From Methylomonas sp. ZR1 (GTDB lineage Bacteria; Pseudomonadota; Gammaproteobacteria; Methylococcales; Methylomonadaceae), in contig NZ_RCST01000001.1 in assembly GCF_013141865.1 (NCBI RefSeq), forward strand, positions 3,348,001 to 3,412,000: a stretch of 64,000 bases of DNA. Direction: 5' to 3'. The position numbers and the translations under genes were made by a program. The notes below the pieces were generated by a model, which searched no databases, was not told where the DNA came from, and saw only the letters and a program-made list of their open reading frames with translations. This document shows positions 17,707-26,890 of this stretch, in pieces; position 1 is the first letter of the stretch; each line of letters opens with the position of its first letter.

Positions 17707-18404
17707 ACCAATCCTTGTTTAATGTACGCCTCAGCGATGGCCCAATCTTCTTCGGTATCTATGTCCAAACTTTGGATCGCATTCATCACCAGCGGCACCG
17801 TCTTTGGCGGGTAAAACGATTTGCGCTCCAGCAAGTAATCGGTCTTGCATAAGTACATTGCGCCATTCGGCGTCAGCAGCGGCTGGCTTTGTTGACGCGA
17901 CGTCTGGGTGGGTTTTTGTTTATCCAAGGGCTGCATAAAGCCGCTCTCAAGGCGAAACAATGTAGTCAAGTCGCGGTGGATTTCCTTACAACCCACCACG
18001 GCCTCCGCTTGTCCTAACTGTAGAATCGACCAAGCCTGACGAATTATAGCCGGGGAACGAAATGGCGAAGTGGGTTGCAACCACATCAGCCAATCGGGTA
18101 GGTAACCGTAGGTGTGTAGAAACCAATCAAGAGCGTGCTCCGCCACTTGAATGGCGGAAGCAGTATCCGTGGAAAAATCTGCCGGTCGCAAGAACGGCGC
18201 CGACAAACCTATTTGCTCGGCTACGTCTGCATAATTTGCGGAATCGGTCGATAGAATGGCAAGGCAATCGGATAAATTCGCTTCCGATAGTGCCGTGGCA
18301 GTCCACGATAGTAATGGCTTACCGCCAAGCAACTTGATATTTTTGTCGGTTACTCCCTTAGAACCACTACGTGCAGGAATAACGATGAGTGTGTTAATTT
18401 GCAT
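17703..18404 (-). CDS. legF: CMP-legionaminic acid synthetase
   Basis: Activates the nonulosonic acid with CTP to give the CMP sugar used by glycosyltransferases such as Maf. The 233-residue cytidylyltransferase starts MQINTLIVIPARSGSKGV with the conserved P-loop-like IPARSGSKG, followed by NIKLLGGKPLL and LQPTSPFRS, all as in NeuA/PseF/LegF enzymes. First gene of the operon; it diverges from the CgeB-like gene across 116 bases that should hold both promoters, although I could not pick clear boxes. Confidence 0.87.
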   Translation of the reverse strand: MQINTLIVIPARSGSKGVTDKNIKLLGGKPLLSWTATALSEANLSDCLAILSTDSANYADVAEQIGLSAPFLRPADFSTDTASAIQVAEHALDWFLHTYGYLPDWLMWLQPTSPFRSPAIIRQAWSILQLGQAEAVVGCKEIHRDLTTLFRLESGFMQPLDKQKPTQTSRQQSQPLLTPNGAMYLCKTDYLLERKSFYPPKTVPLVMNAIQSLDIDTEEDWAIAEAYIKQGLV

Positions 18405-18520
18405 AGCCGTGTTTTAATTTGTCCAGGAAAACTAAAATTCCCTACAAGGATAGACTTATCTGCTTTAGCCTGCGGCGCCACATCCGGCTCCATCAAAATT
18501 GGATTTGATACACCACAGTT

Positions 18521-19672
18521 ATGACTTCGCGACCCTTACGCGCGGCGATATTCATGCCCCGCGCCAATTCATTCTACATATCTTTACTATTCGGTTTAAA
18601 AAGAGGACTGGAACAACACCACGTCGAGGTCTTTGCCTCCGCCGGTCATTATGACGAACCCTGCCTGTTGGAATTTTGCCATCAATTCAAACCCGACCTG
18701 ATTTTTGAAATGAATCGTGCCCGCAGCGCCTTACCCAATCTGCCGGCCCACATTAAGCATATCGCCTGGATTGTTGACACCCTGGGTCATACCGTAGATT
18801 ACTACCATGGCAGCGACATAACCTATTTTTTCGGCGGCAATTGGAAGCGGGCGTTTACTGCTGACGGTGGCCTGATTGACTGGTTGCCGCCGGGCACTTG
18901 CGAAATTAGTTATAACTTTCAACCACAACAACCACTCTCGGATTTTTCGTTTGTCGGCCATATTCCAAAACCCTGGACCGAAGAAGAGTTGTCGCGAGAA
19001 ATTTGCCGACATCAGCAAGAACTCATCAATTTCGGCAGGCTGCACGACGAACTGATCGAGTATTGGCAAAACATCAGTTTCGAAAACTTTGAAAACGTAA
19101 CCTATCTTAATTCTGCCTACCAATTGATCGAAGAACGTTACGGCCATGCGGTTGAGATCGCCGACCAAAGGCTGCGTTACGATCTGGGCTGTCGCATGAT
19201 CAGACTACGAAATCGTCATCAGTTGATGTCGCTAGTCCTGGAAAATTCAACGTCAGTGAGAATTTACGGCTCGGAAAATTGGACGGACTGGCCACAATAC
19301 CGCCCGCACTATCATCACTTTGTCGATCACAGTCATGAGTTAAAGCAGATTTATCAGTCCACCAAATTGAATCTGCACGAAGGTGTTGGCCCGCATTTTC
19401 GGGTATTTGATGCGATGTCGGCCGGTGGTTTGATGTTCGTTAAACGAACGCCCGACGATAAAGCCGAAGGCGGCATCCTGGAAATCTTTGATCCCTTCGA
19501 ACACTACGTACCGTTTTCGGAACACGATTTTACCGAGCACGCTGACAAATACCTGCATGACGCTCCCGCGCGGCAAAGAATCGTCAATAATGCCGCCAAA
19601 CAAATCCAGGCCCATCACACTTGGACGCACCGAGCCAGTAAGATCATTAAGGATTATCACCGTGTGCGCTAA
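18521..19672 (+). CDS. CgeB-like GT-B glycosyltransferase, copy 1
   Basis: A 383-residue putative glycosyltransferase with two Rossmann-like halves. Landmarks are FEMNRAR (62-68), WIVDTLGH (83-90), GSDITY, DWLPPGTC (120-127), FSFVGHIPKPW (142-152), RIYGSENW (247-254) and NLHEGVGPHFRVFDAMSAGGL (284-304), the last being the donor-site region of CgeB-type (Glyco_trans_1_2) enzymes. A clear paralogue lies at 25.7-26.8 kb. First of four plus-strand genes; the next gene overlaps it. Substrates unknown. Confidence 0.75.
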   Translation: MTSRPLRAAIFMPRANSFYISLLFGLKRGLEQHHVEVFASAGHYDEPCLLEFCHQFKPDLIFEMNRARSALPNLPAHIKHIAWIVDTLGHTVDYYHGSDITYFFGGNWKRAFTADGGLIDWLPPGTCEISYNFQPQQPLSDFSFVGHIPKPWTEEELSREICRHQQELINFGRLHDELIEYWQNISFENFENVTYLNSAYQLIEERYGHAVEIADQRLRYDLGCRMIRLRNRHQLMSLVLENSTSVRIYGSENWTDWPQYRPHYHHFVDHSHELKQIYQSTKLNLHEGVGPHFRVFDAMSAGGLMFVKRTPDDKAEGGILEIFDPFEHYVPFSEHDFTEHADKYLHDAPARQRIVNNAAKQIQAHHTWTHRASKIIKDYHRVR

Positions 19673-20750
19673 TTCCGTACTAACCGGGCAATGGGACATG
19701 GCCGAGTTTTACGCCGAACATGTGCACAGTCATATACACGCTGATCCGCAGCAGACTTTGCAAAAGTATCGGCGCAGGATTCACTCCGAACTTGCAAAAT
19801 TCGGCATGTCTATCGAACAACTCCGCGACAAAACCGTCCTTGATATCGGTTCGGGCTGGCAGGCCATCGTATTCCAAGAGTTGGGCTGCCGGCAGGTTTA
19901 CCACCTGGACATCAATGCCAAACATGTCGAATTTTTAAATAGTTACCTAGCCAGACACGGCATAAGGAATGTTACCAGTGAACAAACCGACATCAGCCGT
20001 TCACTCGGTTCCGCACAAAACATTGATTTGGCCTTCGTGGCAGGGGTGTACCACCACCTGGCGGACCGCGAAGGGTTTCTGCGCCACCTTCTCCCCAAGA
20101 TGGCAAAAAACAGCGACATTTTATTTCGAGTTTATCGAGCCGGTACCTGGAGCCGCTGGCTAGTAGCAATTTTAAGAACGGCCAGTGTCGGCCGTTTAGC
20201 GCCTGAAGATTTGCTGAGCGCTTACGGGCTCTTGCACCCTTTCGGACACGATAATCAATTTATTGGAGACTTGATCGATGATCTCCTTACCCCGGAATGG
20301 CTCGCATTCCGCCCACAACAGTTTAACGCCGACGCCCTAACACTCGCGATAACAAGCCAGTGTTTCGGGCCTGAGTTCGACTTCGATTTTTCGGAGCAGG
20401 ACGAAAACTTTCGGGTGAAATGGCATCTAGAGAATCCGGCCGCCACCAAACTTGATCACACGATGATCGAAACAGGCCGCGCCCATTCAGAAGCGGCTGT
20501 TACTAGCGAATCCAAAATCGCAGATTTGGCCGACAAATTGGCCAGTTTTATGGACAGTCTCAGTAACTACGCCAAGCGCGACGCTGCGACTGTACTCGTA
20601 GCCTTGTATTTTTTGGTTAGAAATCACAACAGTACTGATGCATTTCGCGGCGAAATCGCCACCGCCACCAGCAACCCCAACCTGGAGGATTGGCGTATCG
20701 CGCAACTACATGCATCCATCACCCACTTCCAAGACTGGCTAAACCGATGA
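19662..20750 (+). CDS. class I SAM-dependent methyltransferase-like protein
   Basis: 362 residues with SAM-binding motif I LDIGSGWQAIVF (60-71), then HLDIN and a VAGVYHHLADREGFLRHLLP segment typical of small-molecule methyltransferases. The C-terminal half is not recognised. Starts: the frame is open from 19488 inside the previous gene; the GTG at 19662 has AAGGA eight bases upstream and overlaps the previous stop by 11 bases; the ATG at 19698 is the alternative. The end overlaps the next start as ATGA. Sugar methylation is a context-based guess. Confidence 0.7.
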   Translation: MCANSVLTGQWDMAEFYAEHVHSHIHADPQQTLQKYRRRIHSELAKFGMSIEQLRDKTVLDIGSGWQAIVFQELGCRQVYHLDINAKHVEFLNSYLARHGIRNVTSEQTDISRSLGSAQNIDLAFVAGVYHHLADREGFLRHLLPKMAKNSDILFRVYRAGTWSRWLVAILRTASVGRLAPEDLLSAYGLLHPFGHDNQFIGDLIDDLLTPEWLAFRPQQFNADALTLAITSQCFGPEFDFDFSEQDENFRVKWHLENPAATKLDHTMIETGRAHSEAAVTSESKIADLADKLASFMDSLSNYAKRDAATVLVALYFLVRNHNSTDAFRGEIATATSNPNLEDWRIAQLHASITHFQDWLNR

Positions 20751-22432
20751 ACATACTGGGTATTACTTCCGGCAGCGAAAGCGGTGCTTGCCTGTTTCAA
20801 AACGGCCGTATGGTGCTAGCGGTGAGTGAAGAACGCTTGACTCGTAAGAAATTTGACGATCACTTTCCCGCCCTATCGATTACCTGGATACTTCAGGAGA
20901 GTGGCTTATCGCATACCGACATTGACTTGATCTGTTACGGCTTTAGCCTGACATTTGCTGATGCTCAGGCCGAGCAAGCCTACATCGACAACTTATTGTC
21001 GACGGAAACGCTTGGGGACGAAACCAGCCGCGCCATCATCGAACAACGCATCAACACCGAGCGGCAAATCGATAAAACCAAACGCCAGGCATTTTTCACC
21101 GAGATTCGTGACCTGTTTCCGGATACACCGATTTACAACTGTAGCCACCATCAATCACACCAAGCAGCGGCTTTTGCCCCCTCTCCGTTTGCTGACGCCC
21201 TTGTGGTTACTGCCGATGGCCGCGGCGACTTCAAATCACTGACGATTAGCCGCGCCGACCGCAGCAACGGTATCGAAGAGCTGTATGTCAGCCCCAGTTG
21301 GCGCAGCCTGGGTTATTTTTACGGGCGTATCACCCATTTGTGCGGCTTCAGCGCCAATCGCCATGAGGGCAAAGTCACCGGCTTGGCCGCTTTAGGCAAC
21401 CCACAAGCCGCGCGAGACTTTATCGGGCAGATCATTCGTCTGGAGGATGAGGTCATTTGTCCGGCGTTCGGCGAACTCTACACGCCGTTTTTCAGTAATT
21501 ATTCGGCGGCATTGACCGAACAAGCTTCGCGCTTTAAGCGCGACGATCTGGCCGCCGCCGCGCAGCAACAGCTAGAGAATATCGTCTGCCACTTGATTGA
21601 AACACATGTCAAATCCACCGGTTTGAAGCACATCTGCTTGGCAGGCGGCGTCTTTGCCAACGTCAAGTTGAACCAGAAAATCCGCCAGCTCGACTGTGTC
21701 GACGAATTGTTCGTCTACCCAGCCATGAGCGATGCCGGCATCTGTGCCGGCAGCGTTTATCACTATTTGTTAACTAAGGCCGAAGCTCCGGCCTTGCTTG
21801 ATCATGTCTATCTGGGACCCAAGTGCGAATTGTCGACCGATTCCAATGTCTGGCTCAAACATGGCATTCGCGCCGTGGTAGAAGTCAATGCAATCGAAAA
21901 ACTGACAAGCATTTTGCAGAAACAGGCTATCGTCGGCATCGTATCGGGTCGCAGCGAATTCGGCCCGCGGGCTTTGGGTCATAGGAGTATTCTGGCTTCG
22001 GCCTGCGATAGAAATATCACTGCCCAGATCAATCTTAAATTGCAACGCGATGATTTCATGCCTTTTGCACCCAGCATCGCGGAAGATTTAGCCGACCGAT
22101 GCCTAAAAAATTATCAGAACACCTGTTTATCCGCTGAATTTATGACTTTGAGTTTTCCAGTGACAGATGAATTCAGATTAAATTCGCCCGCAGCAATTCA
22201 TGTAGACCAAACCGTCAGACCACAAATCGTGACCCGTAAAGCCAACCCATTTTTTTATGATTTGTTGATGGCCTGGCACAAAAGAACAGGTGGATTATGC
22301 CTATTGAATACGTCTTTCAATATGCACGAAGACCCCATCGTTAATAGTGCCGAAGACATCATCAAAGCGCTCGAACATGGCGCCGTTGATTGGGTATTTA
22401 GTCCACCCAATCTGTTTTTGAGTCACTCTTAA
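20747..22432 (+). CDS. NodU/CmcH/TobZ-family O-carbamoyltransferase
   Basis: Family members transfer a carbamoyl group from carbamoyl phosphate to a hydroxyl, usually on a sugar, through a carbamoyl-adenylate. The 561-residue protein has the N-terminal Kae1-like domain (GITSGSESGACLF, SEERLTRKKFD), metal-site histidines in SHHQSHQAAAF (133-143), GGVFANVKLNQKI, and the C-terminal domain with GRSEFGPRALGHRSIL and FMPFAPSI. The ATG at 20747 shares four bases with the previous stop and gives the family N-terminus. Its target may be the nonulosonic acid or a neighbouring sugar. Confidence 0.88.
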   Translation: MNILGITSGSESGACLFQNGRMVLAVSEERLTRKKFDDHFPALSITWILQESGLSHTDIDLICYGFSLTFADAQAEQAYIDNLLSTETLGDETSRAIIEQRINTERQIDKTKRQAFFTEIRDLFPDTPIYNCSHHQSHQAAAFAPSPFADALVVTADGRGDFKSLTISRADRSNGIEELYVSPSWRSLGYFYGRITHLCGFSANRHEGKVTGLAALGNPQAARDFIGQIIRLEDEVICPAFGELYTPFFSNYSAALTEQASRFKRDDLAAAAQQQLENIVCHLIETHVKSTGLKHICLAGGVFANVKLNQKIRQLDCVDELFVYPAMSDAGICAGSVYHYLLTKAEAPALLDHVYLGPKCELSTDSNVWLKHGIRAVVEVNAIEKLTSILQKQAIVGIVSGRSEFGPRALGHRSILASACDRNITAQINLKLQRDDFMPFAPSIAEDLADRCLKNYQNTCLSAEFMTLSFPVTDEFRLNSPAAIHVDQTVRPQIVTRKANPFFYDLLMAWHKRTGGLCLLNTSFNMHEDPIVNSAEDIIKALEHGAVDWVFSPPNLFLSHS

Positions 22433-22443
22433 AACAGTATGAA

Positions 22444-23568
22444 ATGAACAAACCGGCAACATTCTCGGATTTGCAAAATACGGCCGAGCATCATCATTGC
22501 ATACACCCCTGGGCAGATCTCTGGATCAATGCCGCAGGGCACGTCACCTGCTGTCCGCAAAACCGTAGCCGCTTCGGAAATATTCATCAACACAGTATTG
22601 CGCAACTCTGGAATTCTGGCGCCGCACAAACTGTTCGACGGCTGATAGCGGAGGGGGATTACATAGCCGCCGGCTGCGAAATAGAATGTCCCTATTTGCG
22701 TGGCCGTAAAGACGGACCGGATAAGCCGCCGCCAGCTAACGAATTGATTAACTTGGACTTTGAACTGCCCGCCACAGACTCTGCCCTAAATCGAAATATC
22801 GCCGCGGTCATCGGCGAATACAGCAACAAGGCGCAAGTGCTGTCCGGCTTGCCAATCTATGTCGACACCCAGCCGGTATTACGCTGCAATGCCGACTGCA
22901 TCATGTGTCCGCAACCACACATGAGCGACATGCGGCATTCGGAGGAAATATTGCAAAAACTGGAAATACTGCGACCAACAGCCAAGGTATTCCGCTGGCA
23001 AGGTGGCGAGGTATTCAGCAGCAAGAGCTTTTTCAATTATCTGCGTCAATTCGACACGACCGACAATCCCGATCTCGTCAAATATGTGATCACCAACGGC
23101 AGCCTGCTGACCGAGGAGCGAATTGCCGCGCTGACCGAGCATGACAATCCGGTGTTTTTTCTGCTGTCGATAGACGGCGTTCAGCAATCGACATTCGAAA
23201 AAATACGGCTAGGGCTGAGTTACCGGCAAGTGATGGCGACATTGCACTTTTTGGCATCGGCTCAAGCGACTAATCGGAGCGGCCGTAAACTGGTCCGTTG
23301 GAACTATGTGGTGATGAACAGCACCTTGGCTGAGATGCGTACCGCCATAGATCTGGCAGATGTCTTAAAAGTTGACTTGAATTTTGCTGCGCTGCAAGGC
23401 GATTACCCCGAGGAAAACATTTTCCGCTATCCGTTGCACGATATTGATACTTTGCTGGATAGATTTGCCGAGCTCGCAGCTTACAGCAACAACAAATCCA
23501 TTCAGGTAGATGGGCTTTCAGGGCTAATTTACCGGCTAAAACAATACCTTTTAGAGCCGCCCGGCTAA
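22444..23568 (+). CDS. radical SAM protein with N-terminal SPASM-like segment
   Basis: 374 residues. The radical SAM cluster ligands are C148, C152 and C155 in RCNADCIMCP, followed by FRWQGGEVF and VITNGSLL. Before it, residues 19-84 read like a SPASM half: C19, PWADLWINAAGHVTCCPQ with C36 and C37, FGNIHQHSIAQLWN, then C78 and C82 in GCEIECPYL. SPASM domains usually follow the barrel, so the order looks permuted. The gene ends tail-to-tail with the epimerase gene, sharing stop-codon bases. Substrate unknown. Confidence 0.8.
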   Translation: MNKPATFSDLQNTAEHHHCIHPWADLWINAAGHVTCCPQNRSRFGNIHQHSIAQLWNSGAAQTVRRLIAEGDYIAAGCEIECPYLRGRKDGPDKPPPANELINLDFELPATDSALNRNIAAVIGEYSNKAQVLSGLPIYVDTQPVLRCNADCIMCPQPHMSDMRHSEEILQKLEILRPTAKVFRWQGGEVFSSKSFFNYLRQFDTTDNPDLVKYVITNGSLLTEERIAALTEHDNPVFFLLSIDGVQQSTFEKIRLGLSYRQVMATLHFLASAQATNRSGRKLVRWNYVVMNSTLAEMRTAIDLADVLKVDLNFAALQGDYPEENIFRYPLHDIDTLLDRFAELAAYSNNKSIQVDGLSGLIYRLKQYLLEPPG

Positions 23569-24470
23569 TAACTTTCCGAAAGGCGATTCAATTCTTCCTT
23601 CAGACTGAATTTGGGTGAGAACTGCCAGGTCCGAGACTCAAGCCGAATTCGCCCGATATCCTGCACCACACCGTGCACAGCGTAATCGATACGCGAGTTG
23701 GACTTAAAACTAGATACTACCAAGGCCGCCAACTCTTCGGCGGTGTATGACTCATCCGACCACAATTCGAAACACCGCTGCCTATGTCCTGATGTTTGCA
23801 ACAACATAACAATATCCAAAATCGAATCGATGACATCCTGGATGTGAGTGAAATGAAAGCGGGTTTGGTTATTCAACACTCTTACCGCCTGATTTTGCTT
23901 GGCGCGCTTTACAAACGTCGGCAACAACTTGTTGACGTGATCGCGCTTTCCACCGTAAACATCCGACAGCCGGCAAATCGCTAACGGCATCTCGTAGCTA
24001 TTGGCGAACGCCAACAGCAATTGCTCGGCAGATTTTTTGGATATTGCATAGATATGATCGACATTGACCTGAGTGTCGTCCAACGTATCGTAGTAACTAA
24101 CTTCGCGGGTGCTAAGATAGATAATCAAAGGCTTGTGAGCCGCTCCGGCGAGTAATTCTATTAAGTTAGTAGTCGCCAGAACCGTGGAGTTGACGCATTC
24201 CATTGGGTTGGCTCGTGCATCGCTAACCCGTGATACGCCGGCAGCATGCACCACAATGTCTATATCGGTCAGTAACGGCGCTAAGCCACTCCTGTCCAGT
24301 AAATCCAAATGATGATACCGAATACCTAGCGTGGCAAACTCGCCGGCCGTGTCAGCATGCGGCATCATTCTGTCTACGCCCGCAACCCGATAGCCTGCTT
24401 TCGCCAACGCGATAGCCAGTTCACTGCCGACGAAGCCGCAGATTCCGGTAATGAAATAATTAACGGCCAC
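23565..24470 (-). CDS. NAD-dependent sugar epimerase/dehydratase (extended SDR)
   Basis: 301 residues with the Rossmann motif FITGICGFVGSE near the N-terminus, DIDIVVHAAG, YLSTREV and the catalytic YAISK. Such enzymes epimerise, reduce or dehydrate nucleotide sugars. The chosen GTG at 24470 has GGGAG seven bases upstream and overlaps the aminotransferase stop by 11 bases; a TTG at 24494 is less likely. Last gene of the long minus-strand run. Exact reaction unknown. Confidence 0.8.
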   Translation of the reverse strand: MAVNYFITGICGFVGSELAIALAKAGYRVAGVDRMMPHADTAGEFATLGIRYHHLDLLDRSGLAPLLTDIDIVVHAAGVSRVSDARANPMECVNSTVLATTNLIELLAGAAHKPLIIYLSTREVSYYDTLDDTQVNVDHIYAISKKSAEQLLLAFANSYEMPLAICRLSDVYGGKRDHVNKLLPTFVKRAKQNQAVRVLNNQTRFHFTHIQDVIDSILDIVMLLQTSGHRQRCFELWSDESYTAEELAALVVSSFKSNSRIDYAVHGVVQDIGRIRLESRTWQFSPKFSLKEELNRLSESY

Positions 24471-25623
24471 CGGCAAACTCCCTGACTGACGCAATCACAT
24501 AATCGCATTGCGCATCGTCCAGAAATGGATGTATCGGCAATGACAACACTTCGCGGGCCACCCTCTCGGTCATGGGCAGGGAAACCGGTGCCAGCCGCAA
24601 ATGCGGATTTAGGTGTAAGGGCTGCGGCCAATGAACGAAGCATTCTATGTGCCGTGATTGCAAATGTCTGATCAATCCAGCCCGATCCCGGCAAAGTAGC
24701 GGATAAGCGCTGAACACATCAAAATACCCACTGGACTGACAGGAAACCGGCAAATCCACACCACGGCAATCGCTAAGCCCGGCATGGTAGCGAGCAGCTA
24801 TCTGCCGACGTCTATCGATATCATCCGCAAAATACCGCAAATTCACATTCAACAAGGCGGCTTGCAGATTATCCAACCGGGAATTGAAACCAAATGTCAT
24901 CAAATCCTTGTTTTCATTCTGGCCGTGGTTGCGCAGTATCCGGATTTTCTCCGCCAGTAACGGATCGTTAGTGATCACCAACCCTCCGTCTCCGTAACAA
25001 TGCAGGTTTTTCATCGGATGCAAACTAAAGGCGCCCAATTTGCCGAAACTACCGGCATACCGACCATCAATATGCGCTCCCAGCGCTTGGGCTGCGTCTT
25101 CAACCACCGGCACCCCATATTGTTCGGCTATTGCCAATATAGCCGGCATATCGCAGCAACGGCCATTCATGTGCACAGGAATGATCGCCTTGGTAGCTGG
25201 CGTAATTGCCGCCTGTAAAACGTCGGGCGCGAGATTAAAGTCCTGGCCGATATCGATAAGCACCGGCTTGGCACCGCAATGCACGATAGCCGCCAGTGTT
25301 GCCACAAAAGTATGCGCAACGGTTATCACTTCGTCGCCGGCACCAATACCCAAGGCTTTCAACGCCAAAAACAATGCGTCGGTACCACTATTGACGCCTA
25401 TCGCAAACTTCACCGCCAGTTTATCGGCGATGGCCGTCTCGAACGCTCTTACGTCATCTCGCAAAATATAGTTTGCGGAATGCCCTACCGACTCGAAAGC
25501 GGCTGTCAGCAATTGTCGGCGTTCGGCAAACTCCTGCTGTAGGCCGACGAAGGGAACAGCACTAACGTGATATTCCTGTAAATTGTTTTTTGAATAATCT
25601 ATTAACACGCGGTGGCGATTCAA
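24460..25623 (-). CDS. DegT/DnrJ/EryC1 sugar aminotransferase
   Basis: Up to 387 residues. Family marks: VPFVGLQQEF (23-32), GVNSGTDALFLAL, VITVAHTFVATLAA, PVHMNGRCCDMP, VEDAAQALGA and the PLP lysine K205 in SLHPMKNLHCYGDGG. These enzymes transfer an amino group to keto sugars. The start is uncertain: the frame opens with TTG at 25623, GTG at 25608 is possible, no ATG precedes VPFV and no good ribosome-binding site is visible. Coupled to the following epimerase by overlap. Confidence 0.85.
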   Translation of the reverse strand: MNRHRVLIDYSKNNLQEYHVSAVPFVGLQQEFAERRQLLTAAFESVGHSANYILRDDVRAFETAIADKLAVKFAIGVNSGTDALFLALKALGIGAGDEVITVAHTFVATLAAIVHCGAKPVLIDIGQDFNLAPDVLQAAITPATKAIIPVHMNGRCCDMPAILAIAEQYGVPVVEDAAQALGAHIDGRYAGSFGKLGAFSLHPMKNLHCYGDGGLVITNDPLLAEKIRILRNHGQNENKDLMTFGFNSRLDNLQAALLNVNLRYFADDIDRRRQIAARYHAGLSDCRGVDLPVSCQSSGYFDVFSAYPLLCRDRAGLIRHLQSRHIECFVHWPQPLHLNPHLRLAPVSLPMTERVAREVLSLPIHPFLDDAQCDYVIASVREFAGGR

Positions 25624-25653
25624 ATTAAAAAATTAATAACTAGTCCGGACGTA

Positions 25654-26826
25654 CTACAACGCTTGAATATGTTCGAGAATCTGCTCGGCGCGGACGCCCC
25701 AAGTATGATGGTTTTTAATAAGTTCCAGCGTTTGTTTTTGCGCCTGACTGCCTTGATAGCGGATACTTTTCAATTGCTGGTAAACATCGTCAAAATCCAG
25801 CCATTTAAACTCGTAATAATGAAATTGCGGTGTAAAAAAATCCGAAAGTCCGCGAGTATAAATTGCTCTTCCGGGATTATAGCTATCGTACTTATCGCCA
25901 TCGCGATAGTCATACCACATCAACAATCCGCCCGAAGCCATGCAATCGATAGCACGAAAATGAAAGGAAATCCCATCGTGCAAATTGATATTAGATTTTT
26001 GATGAACTCTGTTGAGTTCCAACGGATTCTCTATAAAACGGCGATAATACTGCCGGTACTTACTCCACACACGCCAGTTCTGACTACCGTAAATAGCAAT
26101 TGACTCGGAATATCGCAATGCAAAATCGATCAATTCGGTACGATTACTCATGCGTTTTATGCGAATTAGTAGATCGTAATAAATATCATCACTCAGCGCG
26201 CACGAATACCCCAGCAATTCGCTTGCGATCCGATCAATTATACCGACACAGGACTCGTGAGTTTGCTCACAATAAGTATTGATATCCATATATTCGCTAT
26301 ATCGTTTGAGCAACATCTCAAAAGTGACGCGCGGATTATCCGGATGCAAAACCCTCGATAACTCTTGTGTCGTCCACGGTTGAGGAATATGACCAATAAA
26401 GCTGAACTCAGTATTGCTATCGCTCGCAATATTTTCAGGAAAATAGGTCTCGACACAGGTACCGGGCGGCATCCAATCCAAATATCCGCCAGGTTTAAAG
26501 TTTGCCAGCCATCCAGGGTCCAAGGCATAGGTAATATCGCTACCGGTAATGTCACTTTCACAACGGCCTTGCATATCGACCACCCAGGAAATATGTAAAA
26601 TATTCAGCTCGTGCAATACCGGAATTTCATCCTTAACCCGGTTCATTTCAAAAATAGCACAAGGCTTTTTCTCCCTGACCCAGTCCCTTATTTCCGTCTC
26701 ATTCAATAGTTTGCAAGCTCCGCTGACTAATAAGCCTTGCTTTTGAAACGCTAAACCTATAAAGCCGAACAACCGCCGATGAAACGCACTTTCGGTGGGC
26801 ATGAAAATAGAAATATGCTTAATCAT
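25654..26826 (-). CDS. CgeB-like GT-B glycosyltransferase, copy 2
   Basis: 390 residues, paralogous to the plus-strand gene at 18.5 kb. Shared landmarks: FEMNRVK, SWVVDMQG, GSDITY, DWMPPGTC, FSFIGHIPQPWTTQELSR, AIYGSQNW, NLHDGISFHFRAIDCMASGGLL and a final HHTWGVRAEQIL. The conservation pattern suggests the same fold and related chemistry; donor and acceptor are unknown. The gene and the one upstream appear more AT-rich by eye than the sugar genes on either side, which may indicate a separate origin. Confidence 0.75.
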   Translation of the reverse strand: MIKHISIFMPTESAFHRRLFGFIGLAFQKQGLLVSGACKLLNETEIRDWVREKKPCAIFEMNRVKDEIPVLHELNILHISWVVDMQGRCESDITGSDITYALDPGWLANFKPGGYLDWMPPGTCVETYFPENIASDSNTEFSFIGHIPQPWTTQELSRVLHPDNPRVTFEMLLKRYSEYMDINTYCEQTHESCVGIIDRIASELLGYSCALSDDIYYDLLIRIKRMSNRTELIDFALRYSESIAIYGSQNWRVWSKYRQYYRRFIENPLELNRVHQKSNINLHDGISFHFRAIDCMASGGLLMWYDYRDGDKYDSYNPGRAIYTRGLSDFFTPQFHYYEFKWLDFDDVYQQLKSIRYQGSQAQKQTLELIKNHHTWGVRAEQILEHIQAL

Positions 26827-26890
26827 TCCTGTAATATCTGACTTATTTAACGAGTATCCAGTCTGCTTCTTATTATGTTTGTAAAATAGC

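Noticed and set aside
18405..18520. promoters in the divergent gap between legF and the CgeB-like gene
   Set aside because: They must exist, but I could not find boxes good enough to name.
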